A stretch of 64,000 nucleotides of DNA from Gamarada debralockiae (taxonomy: Eukaryota; Ascomycota; Leotiomycetes; Helotiales; Hyphodiscaceae), in the NCBI GenBank assembly GCA_002803225.1, contig NXFV01000809.1:16098-80097 (forward strand), written 5' to 3'. The notes beneath the pieces were generated by a model. That model did not search any database, was not told the origin of the DNA, and saw only the letters and a program-made list of their open reading frames with translations. Positions 24,680 to 34,112 of this stretch are shown piece after piece (the first letter of the stretch is position 1; every line of letters begins with the position of its first letter). Made by a program: the position numbers and the translations under genes.

Positions 24680-25799
24680 ATGGAGAATAATTTCAACGTA
24701 CTCACAGCGCCAGTGCCCCACGACATCTGCCAGAAGCTTGTGCCCTCTAAACTCGATACTATCATCAACACGTAGGTGAATTCTTTTTTTAGCTCGAAAT
24801 TAATATCCTAATCTGTCACCTAATATCTCTACCCAAAAAGCGTCCTCTTCGTCATCCTATTCTTCACACACATCCCACAATACATTCGCATCATATATCG
24901 CCACAGCACCGCCGGTATCTCCCCTTTCACCATCATCCTAAGTCTTATATTCAACACATTTCTCGCCTCCAAGGAACTCTACTACTCGTCAGTCTCAACT
25001 GGCCCCATTGAGTGCTGTCGTCCGAATGGTCTCTACGGCCCAAACGGACCAGAAAGCGATGGCATTGATCAACATTTGAGCGGCTTCGAAGCATGGGGAG
25101 TTCTTCTGGCTCTTTCTCAGGTCGGTGTACTTATGTTAGGAAGTCTTATACTGCAAGTTAAAAGCATTCAATCACTACCATTTCACTAAACTCACTGATA
25201 CCCCTTGCAGATTGTTGCTGTTCCTCATCTTTCCCCCGCGTTTCGGCCCCCTCACCGGATCCACCTTCGATAGATCCTCCACCATAATCCTCGCTCTTTT
25301 AACACCCTTCCTTCTCCTCTTCATAGCCTTCTACTTCACCTCTGCTCTCCAAGCCGGCCTAACACCCAAACATCGAGACACCGGCTTCTGCTGTCGGGAC
25401 CTTGATGAGCTTTCCTCGTGGGTTATTACCATGGCCTGTGTATTCGCTGTTGGCATTATTCAATACATCCCTCAGATCCGTTACACCAAAGCGCTGAAGG
25501 AGGTGAAATCACTCAGTGTAATCGGGCTGGTTGTCCAAGCCACGGTGTTGCTAGTGTTAGGAGTGAGTCTGGGATTGAGGGCATTGAGGATTGATAAGGT
25601 CATGTGGGCCACTGGTCCTCTTGATGGTGTGACGAAGTTTCTGAACTTTGTATTTGGGGCCTTTGGACCTTGGATGACTGCTATTGTGCAAATTGTGCTG
25701 TTGTATGTTTTGTGGTCGGTTGAAAGGAGGAAGGTGGTTCCAGTGGAATCAGAAAATAATGAGGTGGGTGAGCGCACGCCTTTGCTAAGGGACACTTGA
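24680..25799 (+). CDS. PQ-loop repeat membrane protein
   Basis: Three exons: 24680-24771, 24841-25134 and 25211-25799, giving 324 residues. The second donor was placed at AT|GTTAGG because it is the one that keeps the frame into exon 3, reading ALSQVGVLILLLFLIFPP; the nearer CAG|GTCGGT site breaks the frame. Two PQ motifs are seen, HIPQYIRIIYRHSTAGIS at residues 43-44 and IQYIPQIRYTKAL at 216-217, within a protein with about seven hydrophobic spans. PQ-loop proteins include vacuolar or lysosomal cystine and cationic amino-acid exporters; this one resembles the larger fungal members of unknown substrate. The C-terminus ends in a short cytosolic tail with ERTPLL, a possible dileucine-type vacuolar sorting signal. 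Confidence 0.88.
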
Positions 25800-25969
25800 A
25801 CTTTCCTTGGTTTTCTTACACGGATATTCCTTTCGACTTCTTTCTTTGCACCCTTTCGGAAACTGGAAGCTCGGTCTATAAGACAGCCAGAATATCCCAT
25901 ATTTCGCTTTAGTCATATCGCCAATTCCAATTCCTGCCCTTCACTCACTGAAAGACCTACACGGCCACA

Positions 25970-26491
25970 ATGCCCCAGCTCAACTTCTACTCGGCCAATG
26001 ACTTGAACATGGAAGAGGAAGTGGTCGTTGCAATCTACGATTTCCTCTGGGAGGCGCGACCCGACACTTGTAAGCTTCGACGGATGCTTCGACGAAAGTC
26101 TCACAATCAGGATTCAGTACACTTAACCGAAGATTTTCCCCTACTTGCACACAGCAGACTTCGTATACGGCCTCTTCGCAGCAACCTACACATGCGATGC
26201 CTCTCCAGACGGAAAGGGCTTCTCCAACTTCGCATTAGACGTAATAAACTCGACCATGGCGAGTTCGCTTCTAGCAGATGCAATGACTTTCGAGGCTGTG
26301 GGGTGACAAATGAGGTTTGTTAACCGTTTCTGAAGTGGAAGATGAACCGATGCAGTAGTCCACATATTTGGGGTTGGGCTTCGAGGAGGGAGTTTATTGC
26401 CGGGGAGTTCGAGGCAGCGCCTTCCAGATTGACTAGGGAGGAGAAGTTGGATTTTAGAGACGAGCAAGCCGAAGAGGAGAGCGTGTTCTAG
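25970..26491 (+). CDS. Small unrecognised protein, tandem family unit A
   Basis: The most intact of four tandem paralogues. Exons 25970-26069, 26155-26302 and 26356-26491 give 127 residues; the introns are 85 bp (donor GTAAGC) and 53 bp (donor GTGACA, acceptor GATGCAG). Visible blocks are VVVAIYDFLW at about 18-27, VYGLFAATYTCDA, FSNFALDVINSTM, an MTF element, then HIWGWASRREF and an acidic C-terminus. There is no signal peptide or membrane span. The FxNFALDxI block followed later by a PFLKF-like block faintly recalls the region C-terminal to fungal BTB/POZ domains, but that is a weak guess. The acceptor of intron 1 could be 3 bases later. In the sister copies the PFLKF block is coding, whereas here it would fall in intron 2, so the model may differ. 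Confidence 0.55.
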
Positions 26492-26778
26492 GGACATCTC
26501 TTGGGTACCAGTGTATGCATGAACTTGGAAGCCATTAGCACTGGTGGTGTTGTTAGTGCTTTGTTGGGTGGATAAGCAGACGCCTCCGCTTAAGTAGGTG
26601 TGAAAGTTACTGAGTTCCTCTTGCATAGGCATGTCTTTCTGTCTGTTTGCTTTCGCTTCTTTCTGCAAGTCGAAACCTTGATCTACAAGACATCCAAACT
26701 ATCCAACATCTTACGCCTGACAGGTCTTTAACTCTCAGACTCTTCGTCTCAACTTGCCTCGGGGCTTTGACAATCAGA

Positions 26779-27412
26779 ATGTACCACTTTAACTCCAACC
26801 CAACAAAAAATTCGAACACTGAACCTCCTTAGGTTGCCATCGCCATCCACGACTTCGTTTGCGAAAGAGACTCACAGTCAGATGTTTCCGAAGAATACGC
26901 ATTCAACAATCTCAGGATCCAGAAACAGATACCAACTGACAACAGAACCCCCTGGTCCATAGCATGCCTCAACTACGGTCCCTATGCTGCCATTTACGAC
27001 TGCGGATGTCCGACGACGACGAATCAAGCTTCTCGGACTTCGACCTCAATTGGAAGAATAACCACATGGAAATTGATTTGCCTGACAATGGCGTGACTTT
27101 CCTATTTGGCCAGGAAGTTGATGATCGTGAAGATCCCCTCCTCCCCTCCGAAACTGCGTTCTCCGACTTCGAGCCCTTGCAAAGAAACCAGGATGTGAGA
27201 GAGGAATTGGGCAAATACGCAGCTGAATTCACATTCTTGGAGGAGAGAGACGACGGCGATTTTCCGTTCATGAAGTTTGAGGTTCATTGTGGTTAGTCTG
27301 GTTGTGCTCCTTCTAATGTTTGGGGTAGGCGAAGAGGAGGGTCGGGCTGGAGCTGGAACAGAAGGCGGGGAGAGTATTGTGTGAGGCGGAAGGTGAGAGG
27401 TTGAGGGGAAAG
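26779..27412 (+). pseudogene. Tandem family unit B, disrupted
   Basis: It starts at an ATG at 26779 and reads HFNSNPTKN, then hits a TAG at 26830 directly before VAIAIHDFVC, the counterpart of VVVAIYDFLW in unit A. It continues to YGPYAAIYDCG, then shifts frame by one base near 27004 into a long open segment with SSFSDFDLNW and GVTFLFG (27006-27281). A clean 47-bp intron (27282-27328, branch CTAATG) joins FPFMKFE to AKRRVGLELEQ. Sequence upstream of the ATG (26665-26710, with ctacaagacatccaaactat) resembles that upstream of unit A (25870-25910), so the duplication included the promoter. The 27006-27281 frame alone might still be expressed. Confidence 0.5.
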
Positions 27413-28267
27413 ATGAGAAGAGATAGTGAGGAGAAATACCCTGCGAAGGAGGAGGATTCCAAGGAAGAATCAGACGATTCAGACGATGATGATAGAGAGG
27501 TCATCGCCACTTACGAGTAAGTAAATTCCCAGAGCATGCCACATTTTCATTTCTTCTCTTCTTCTCCTATGAAGGTCTTCTAATTCAGAGAATTCCACAG
27601 TATCGTTTGGCAAGGGTGTTCGGTGATGGGGGTAAGGGACACATAGGAAGGCGAGAACATTATGTACAAGAAATACGCCTCATATCCAAGCGGAATCCTT
27701 TTTGAACACTGAGGTACAAAGCCTTCTTCAAGTACGATTGCTACAAGCTACATACACACACAACTGCGACGACTCCGAAGACACTAGGACGGAAGACAAA
27801 GTTTTCACGAGCTTTAACAGCTTGCGTGTGAACGATAATATGGAACGGGTGTTGCCTGAAGACGTGATAGATTTCACGTTTGGGCTTGGGATGACGAGGA
27901 CAAGAGCTGGTGCTTGATGACAACCTACGTCCTTTTTTGAAGTTCTTCATGGATTGTGCATACTCTGGGTGTGCTGAGACGAGTATCTGGGGCTGGGCGA
28001 AGAGGAGAGATGAAGGTTATGAGGACTGTGATGTAAAGTATTGATGAGGACGATTATTCGCCGGAGCAGTTGAGTGAAGGAGAGATGAAGAGATTGAGGA
28101 TTTGGGATGATGACGGGGAGGATGCTGGACAAGGTATGGAGAAGAGCGGAGAGATAGTAATTGAGGCTGATGGGACGGTTGAAGCCGATCAGACCGTGGG
28201 AGGTGATGAGGCATTTGGAGTTGATGAGATGGTCCAGACTGAGGCAACTAAAGCGGCTGAGAAATGA
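27413..28267 (+). pseudogene. Tandem family unit C, disrupted
   Basis: It begins with an acidic N-terminus ending in DDDDREVIATYE, then a GTAAGT donor at 27517. After the intron, the reading EFHSIVW matches the DFLW block of unit A. Later blocks are ATYTHNCDDSED, SFNSLRVNDNM, LPEDVIDFTFG, DDNLRPFLKFFMDC, SIWGWAKRRDE and an acidic Glu/Asp-rich tail ending at 28267. These blocks lie in three different frames, with shifts near 27650, 27890 and 28040, so the copy seems broken unless unusual splicing occurs. Confidence 0.5.
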
Positions 28268-28738
28268 CGGACGTAAAAGAATCCAGCAGACTTGTACAAC
28301 TAAGTCGTTGAAATGTAAGAACAGATTGGACTTGTGAACTCCTCTTGGTCTATTAACTTTGCAATCCGTGTTCAAACTTAAGTTGAGTACTGGATTCTGC
28401 ATCAACTTTCCAAGCTCAGAAGCTTCTGAACAGTTCTCGTCTACAGTCAATGAACCTTCGATCTTGCAAACGTGTCTAAATTCTTGCTACACTACAGGGC
28501 TATCAAAAGCTTCTTGATGCAGCGGGCTCTCTGGCGAAGGACTTTTGGCTACGCATCTCCTTGAGAGACGCATCTACTTGAGTCTCCTGAATCAATGCCA
28601 ATAACTTCCTGTCTTTCAGACATCGTTTTCTTGCTGGCCTTGGTCGCGCTCCGCATAAACACACACTTCATCCATAAGACCATCCTAAGTCCCCTTCAAA
28701 ACAGGCCCTCAAAGCTCATCGGATACTTTCCAACCGCC

Positions 28739-29351
28739 ATGTGGGACGACTCGGACACCAACCCGGTTTTAGTAGGTCCCGTTAATTCAAGGACAGGGGA
28801 TATAGTCGCGATCTATAACTTTGTCTGGTGTGAAGACAATTTTGGAGACCGAACTGAAGAAGCAGATTATGACGGCGAGAGTCTCACGATTAGAAGCACA
28901 CCACATACCCACCACCTAGCAGCCGCACACCCCCCATGAATCCTAGGAAGCCCAAGAGCCCACGAACGTCACGTACAAAGCCTTCCTCAGCTTCCATCCC
29001 CACGAAGCATTATACAGCTGTTCAGCTTTCAGATGAAACTAAATTCGAGCTCCTGCAGTGCAATGAGATTATGAGAGACGAAGCTCAAGGCTGCTTGTTA
29101 ACATGCGGGATGTGGAATGCGATTGATGACGATGACTTTACATTTTTGAGATGAGAGGTGGAAGTTCATGTTGGTAGCATTTGGGCTAGGCTAAGAGATG
29201 GGATGTCACGGCGTTGAATGGAGTAGAGGAGGCGACGTTGGAGGCCTCCCCAGATGTGATGCTTCAGTTTGGTGAAAAATTTGTGGAGCGTGCGAACGAG
29301 AATGCAGTCACTGGCCTGGGAGTAGGGTCAACCAAATCTATTCGCTGAGAG
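28739..29351 (+). pseudogene. Tandem family unit D, disrupted
   Basis: An ATG at 28739 opens a frame with GDIVAIYNFVWCEDNF (block 1). The next blocks occur in other frames: HEALYSCSAF around 29010, DDDDFTFLR ending at 29154, VEVHVGSIWARLRDG around 29160-29200 and a Glu-rich tail ending at 29348. The block order is the same as in units A-C. At least two frame changes and two stops make this a likely pseudogene. The DNA around gtacaaagccttc (28976) is close to the equivalent site in unit C (27712). Confidence 0.5.
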
Positions 29352-29601
29352 GCCACAGTTCTAGTCATTTTGTATTTCGTGATGATTCAAAACGTGGACT
29401 GAATGAACTTCCAGTCCCATGATTTCTAGGCACACTCGCATTGTGGCACAACTGAACTTCTAGTCTTCAATTACAGTGTTATATATTTGCTGGTGTAGCT
29501 TCCTCATCTATGATCATCATTATACAAAGTCCGCTGCCCGAGCCGTTTCCCTACCATGCAATACTATACAACGCCATATGCTCGCAAGGGAATCTAAACG
29601 C

Positions 29602-30849
29602 TCACTTGCCCTCTTCAACAACGATAGCCACCACGACGCAAATATCGTCAACCTTGCCGCCATGCCAATGCTCGTTTGGATAGTACTTCTGTACCTCCCT
29701 GGCAAACGGCCCATCAACCTTCGTGTTGACGCTGGCCGCCTTGGCCTCTCCCGTAATGCCCACGGCTAAAAAACTTTGCAAGCTCGGGATCTCGTTCGCG
29801 CCACTCTTGCCATCGTCAGCCAATATGAACTGGTGCAAGCTGCTTCCCACTGAAATACCATCTTCAGTATGCTCCCAGGCCCTGGCGCCAACCATCAACC
29901 TCGATACGATCCGCAGTATATCCTGACTCGATAGATTGTCCCAAACACCATCACTTGCAAAGACCAATACATCGCCATGTCGTAACGAATGTTGGGAGAC
30001 ATTTGCGTCTTTCGGGAAATCGCGAAGTTGAGTTCCACCAAAGGCAGCCGCCTGCTTCAAGACCTTCTCCGGGACGATTGAAAGTTGGTATGGCGTATTA
30101 AAGGCGTGAGTCTGTGGTTCCGAATAATTATGTATCGCATTCAATCTTAACTGCACGAACCCAGAATCTCCCAAATTCGCAACCTCCAGCGTCCCATCTC
30201 CCTTCGCTATCGCCACACAAGCCGTACTTCCTCCTGCCGGGACTGACTCATCTCTGCAAATATCTTCGTATCCACGCTGCATCAAGCTCCGTGCGGTGTA
30301 AGGAGGTACGTCCGTTTCCGGTTGATATGTGTATGCGGCGTGGGCCATGTAATCGCAGAATCCGTGAGCGAAGTCTGCCGGATCGACGCCTGAGTCTATC
30401 CATCCTCCCACTCCGTCTGCCACCCCAAGAGCAATATCAGAGCTCTCTCCAACTCTGCTGATGAAAAAGGCATCTTGGCCACTGTCTGGACGGGTCCGCT
30501 TGTCTTTCCGCCGAGCTTTGATGTGGTTATAGGGGTTGAAGTTAAAGACGTTCGTCTCGGGGTTGTAGCGGCGGTCTTTGGCTGTGAAAGAGGCGGCGAT
30601 TCCGTAGGTGAATTTTGAAGTTGCTCGTGCAGTAGGTGAGGTGTGAAAAGATCTGGAAGGTGGTTGAGTAAAGGATGCAATAGATCGTTGAAGGGTTCTC
30701 GAGGAGGCGAGGTGGGAAAATGAGGATTGTTGGCGAGTATGAGATGAAAAGATAGTAATAGCAGATCTGCTACTGTCTTGTATAACTCTCTTCTGTAAAA
30801 AACTTGGCCTTCTTGCTGCAAAAGCAAGACTTCGCAAGGGAGTTGCCAT
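29602..30849 (-). CDS. PTC7: Mitochondrial PP2C-type protein phosphatase, PTC7-like
   Basis: An intronless gene of 415 residues. PTC7 and human PPTC7 are Mg/Mn-dependent Ser/Thr phosphatases of mitochondria that regulate coenzyme Q synthesis and mitophagy receptors. The N-terminal 75 residues are rich in Arg and Ser and free of acidic clusters, ending in SRSFHTSPTAR, a likely matrix-targeting presequence. Metal-binding motifs are intact: DSGQDAFF, GVADGVGGW, NLGDSGF, VFASDGVWDN and the C-terminal KVDDICVVV. The length and lack of PP2C motif insertions match fungal PTC7. Antisense frames inside this gene are shadows. Confidence 0.93.
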   Translation of the reverse strand: MATPLRSLAFAARRPSFLQKRVIQDSSRSAITIFSSHTRQQSSFSHLASSRTLQRSIASFTQPPSRSFHTSPTARATSKFTYGIAASFTAKDRRYNPETNVFNFNPYNHIKARRKDKRTRPDSGQDAFFISRVGESSDIALGVADGVGGWIDSGVDPADFAHGFCDYMAHAAYTYQPETDVPPYTARSLMQRGYEDICRDESVPAGGSTACVAIAKGDGTLEVANLGDSGFVQLRLNAIHNYSEPQTHAFNTPYQLSIVPEKVLKQAAAFGGTQLRDFPKDANVSQHSLRHGDVLVFASDGVWDNLSSQDILRIVSRLMVGARAWEHTEDGISVGSSLHQFILADDGKSGANEIPSLQSFLAVGITGEAKAASVNTKVDGPFAREVQKYYPNEHWHGGKVDDICVVVAIVVEEGK

Positions 30850-31219
30850 AAAGAGAAGCTGACGATTTCAAATCGAAATCAAAGTAATAGATGCGAAGCC
30901 CGAAGGCTCGCGGATGAGAAAGCAGCAGACTATAAGAACAGAGAAACCATTTTCTAGTAAAATCTGGGATTCGAGTGAAGTGTGGGCGAAGTCATTGGCG
31001 AACACGGTCGTGATTTTGTCTTGTTAAAGATAGAAACCGCAAAGTTTCCTTCCCCAACATCGTCATTTTCCATGTCGGAACACGGACACCAAACCTTGCG
31101 GGCCGATTCCACGGGCTTCGTATTCAGAATCACCTTTCAATCACCAACCTCACTTGAACAACCAGAGTAAGTTGCAAGACACATACCATGTAGTTATTTA
31201 CTAATTACGATGCCAGGTC
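30850..31219. promoter_or_regulatory. Divergent promoter with probable 5' UTR intron of the plus-strand gene
   Basis: The 370 bp lies between the starts of PTC7 (minus) and the HTH gene (plus). A GT-AG interval (donor CCAGA|GTAAGTTGC at about 31167, acceptor GATGCCAG at 31216) ends four bases before the HTH start and fits a 5' UTR intron. A short upstream frame starting at 31072 would be spliced into a different frame. Confidence 0.45.
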
Positions 31220-31900
31220 ATGGCCAAAACTCTCGAGAAAGACACGGTTGCGGCGATTGAGCTTGCAATCCTCACCGCCCAAAAAGCAGGACGACACCCA
31301 GACTTGCACGCCATCGCGGGCATCTTCAACTGCACCTACCAATCCGTCTGCTACATCCGGCGACGAGTCGAGAAACACCAGCGAACAGGCGTAGATGACA
31401 GGAAGAAAGCCGGCCGCAAACCGTTGGCAGATCAAGATCGCATGGCTGAGTCCATCAGAAACCTTCTTGCCAAACGCCCAGAGCTTGATCAGAGCGCCAT
31501 CTCGGATTACCTGTTTGATGAGTTCGGAGTGAGAGTTTGCCAGGCTACGGTCTCGAGATTGTTGAAGAAGAACGGTATCCCACATAAGATCTCGAACAAG
31601 CTATATAAGAAGTCAAAGCTCTTTACTACGAATCCGGAGGGCAAGGTTATGGTGGAGGATAACTCGAGGGAGGTTGCTGCCAGTGCGTTGTCTTCTTTGC
31701 CAACCGCGATGTATGAGAGTCCTTACAAGAGCCCTTATCCTCCGACGGATATGGCATCTGCTATTATGAGTTTCAATGGTCAAGCTGCTTCGAATGGCTC
31801 CTCTTACGAAGATAGTCATGCAGCTTCTTCGATCGACATGACTTTTCACGGTCCAACGCCGGGTACAAACCTTGCGAACTACATGACGCCATATGGATGA
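31220..31900 (+). CDS. Helix-turn-helix protein resembling a Tc1/mariner-type transposase DNA-binding region
   Basis: A single coding exon of 226 residues. Two HTH-like units are visible: one at about residues 10-55 (HAIAGIFNCTYQSVCYIRRR) and one at about 70-115 (SAISDYLFDEFGVRVCQATV followed by SRLLKKNGI). This paired-like arrangement, with the second helix block reading VCQATVSRLLKKNGIPHK, is typical of the N-terminal region of Tc1/mariner and related transposases and of domesticated derivatives. No DDE catalytic region follows; the C-terminal 90 residues are Ser/Pro-rich. It sits between two core mitochondrial genes, has clean codon use and no terminal repeats, so a domesticated DNA-binding protein or transcription factor is more likely than an active transposon. 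Targets are unknown. Confidence 0.75.
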   Translation: MAKTLEKDTVAAIELAILTAQKAGRHPDLHAIAGIFNCTYQSVCYIRRRVEKHQRTGVDDRKKAGRKPLADQDRMAESIRNLLAKRPELDQSAISDYLFDEFGVRVCQATVSRLLKKNGIPHKISNKLYKKSKLFTTNPEGKVMVEDNSREVAASALSSLPTAMYESPYKSPYPPTDMASAIMSFNGQAASNGSSYEDSHAASSIDMTFHGPTPGTNLANYMTPYG

Positions 31901-32212
31901 TCTCTGGGAGAGAGCTGGCTGCTGATTGGCGTTTGCGGATGGGCATACTGGAGTTAGGCGATTTGAGGTGCTTTTGGGGGACTTGTCATACAGCGAATAC
32001 CACGGAGTTACGGGCGAGAGAGGGTTTGGTCTTGGTCTGAAACAAAAGGGGGAATTCTCCCAAGATATTCTATAGTGGGTATCTCTGAGCGGAGCTTTAG
32101 ACAAAATGTCTCGATCGTTCCTTGCCTTCATATCTTCTCAACATGAGCTGAGCACCAATATTCATGACACTCATTCTTCATCCCTAATCCACCCCATATT
32201 CTCATGCCATCC
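31901..32212. other. Convergent 3' region
   Basis: A short interval of 312 bp between the stops of the HTH gene (plus) and JAC1 (minus), holding both 3' UTRs. Nothing else seen. Confidence 0.6.
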
Positions 32213-32992
32213 TTAATGTACAAGAATAACCGGCTTCCCCTTCTCCCACCCATCCAAACTCTCCTTAATATTAACCCAATACCTCAACCTAACCGCCTCC
32301 CCCTTCGCAGCCTCCATATCATCCTCCCTAAACGCCTTATCAAGCACCCCCTCACTCTCCTCAATCCGCTCGTCATTAACCCTCTTTAATTCCTCCAACT
32401 CCTCTTCTTCCCTCGCATTCTCAATCTCCTCCCTCGTTTCCAGCACCTCCATCAACAACTCCGGATCCTCCACTTTAGCCGTCTCATCTTCCGCAACATC
32501 AATCCCCCTTAAACTGAGTAAATATTGCGTTCGTAATAATGGGTTTTGGAGGGTTTTGTACGCCTCGTTTATTCGTGCGGACGTAGCTTCGGCGCGGTTC
32601 TTGAGATGAGAGGGATGCCGGTCGGGATGTGCGACGGCCTGGAGTTGTAGGAATTCTTTGCGGAGTTTGCGAGAGTCTATGTGGAAAGGTCCTGAAGGGG
32701 GAGGACCCAAGGGCAGCGTTTTGGGGAAGAATTCGTAGTGTGTTTGTGGTATTGCATTCGAATTTATGGTTTCAGGGGAGGAGGATTGGGAGGTGGCGCT
32801 GGAGGTTTGAGATTCCCAGCGTCTTTGAGGTTTGGTTGGGTTTGGACGTCGACGAGGGGTTCTACTGCATATTTGGCAGATTGGTGCGAGGGAAGGAGAG
32901 GATCTTTGAGGGGCAGTCGTGAAGGCTCGACGTGTGGAAGTTTCGTAGGTGCGGTAGACTTGTTGGTTTCGGGATAATAGTGAGGGACGCAT
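32213..32992 (-). CDS. JAC1: Mitochondrial J-domain co-chaperone for Fe-S cluster assembly (HscB/JAC1)
   Basis: An intronless gene of 259 residues. JAC1 stimulates the matrix Hsp70 (Ssq1) and delivers the scaffold Isu1 for Fe-S cluster transfer. The N-terminal 85 residues are basic and Ser/Thr-rich and should target the matrix. The J-domain starts at THYEFFP and contains the HPD tripeptide at 122-124 (AVAHPDRHP), followed by INEAYKTLQNPLLRTQYLL. The C-terminal HscB-type three-helix Isu-binding domain follows (LLMEVLETREEIENA) and ends in RYWVNIKESLDGWEKGKP. Both length and order are standard. Confidence 0.93.
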   Translation of the reverse strand: MRPSLLSRNQQVYRTYETSTRRAFTTAPQRSSPSLAPICQICSRTPRRRPNPTKPQRRWESQTSSATSQSSSPETINSNAIPQTHYEFFPKTLPLGPPPSGPFHIDSRKLRKEFLQLQAVAHPDRHPSHLKNRAEATSARINEAYKTLQNPLLRTQYLLSLRGIDVAEDETAKVEDPELLMEVLETREEIENAREEEELEELKRVNDERIEESEGVLDKAFREDDMEAAKGEAVRLRYWVNIKESLDGWEKGKPVILVH

Positions 32993-34112
32993 TTTGGAGA
33001 CGAGAACCTCCTTGAGTGATATATAGAAAGATCCCTAAGCTGTAGATAGAGGCTTTTAAGAAGAGTAAGATTGATTTTGGTAGAGGACTGCTCTTCCTCA
33101 AATCGAATCTTTGTCACGACGAAGTACAATAAATTTCTCAACCCTGGAGATGACGTCGCTAGCCGAGACCGGCGTGGGCTTGATCCTCCCCCCTTTTACA
33201 TTCAATCTTCAACGATTGAGAAGACTCCGGGGCGATGTTTTCCAGTTATCATGTCTCCTTCTATGGCGAAGAAATCTGTTGTGCTGGGATGGAACAGTTA
33301 TCTAACCCAGTCGGCATAGATGCCGACCCCCTTTCTGGACCCTTACCCTGTAGGGGTAACTGCCACAGCGTGCTTTTGCCCTTGTGGTGAGAGCTTTCAT
33401 ACCTTGCAGAGTCGGATGTCAATTTTCTTTTTCTTTCTAGTGACGAAGGATGGCATTTGCCACGGTTGTCTTGGTTTTGAACTTCCAATGCTAATCATTG
33501 AGATGAAATTGAGTGGTTCATACTCTGATCACGACGTTGTGTGGGTTTCAACTGGTGGAGGCTGAACCAAGATTTCGATATTCTCAGCTGCAGCCAAAGG
33601 ATAAAACCTCACCTTGACAACATCCCGATCCTTCCTTCTCATCCTTGTATCGCGTTTCGGCGTTCTATGAACTTCGTTAGGCAGGATATAATCCTGGATA
33701 TTCAAGCCCAGCTTCAGCTGAAACCGAAGCGGTCCTCCTTCGAATATTGGGGCAGGAAAGTATGGACGGGCATTATTCAGGCTATAGCAATGGAGCTCTT
33801 ATGCCGGAAGGATACTGGACTGGCCTTCTTTGGTTCGGTGCTATAGGCTAGTGCACACCGAGAGGATCTTCAACGGTATCATCACCCCTTACATTCTCAG
33901 CCGTGAATTGTCTGTCCATTTGAAGAATACCTTGACGGGCTTGTACGGTTTTCTTGCGTCTTTACTGGCAATTACGATTGCACACTTCATCTGCTGATAT
34001 ATTCCATTGGTCCGTCCAGTTATCATGTGCACTATTTGTTCACTGTCAATCGCTGTGAAATATTCTCCCAGCCAGTAACATAGTATATTACAAATCCTTT
34101 TTCCCTGGGCTA
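32993..34112. other. Intergenic
   Basis: About 1.1 kb. The first part is the JAC1 promoter. Small plus-strand frames at 33.3-33.85 kb carry no family signature. It marks the left border of the decayed accessory block. Confidence 0.5.
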
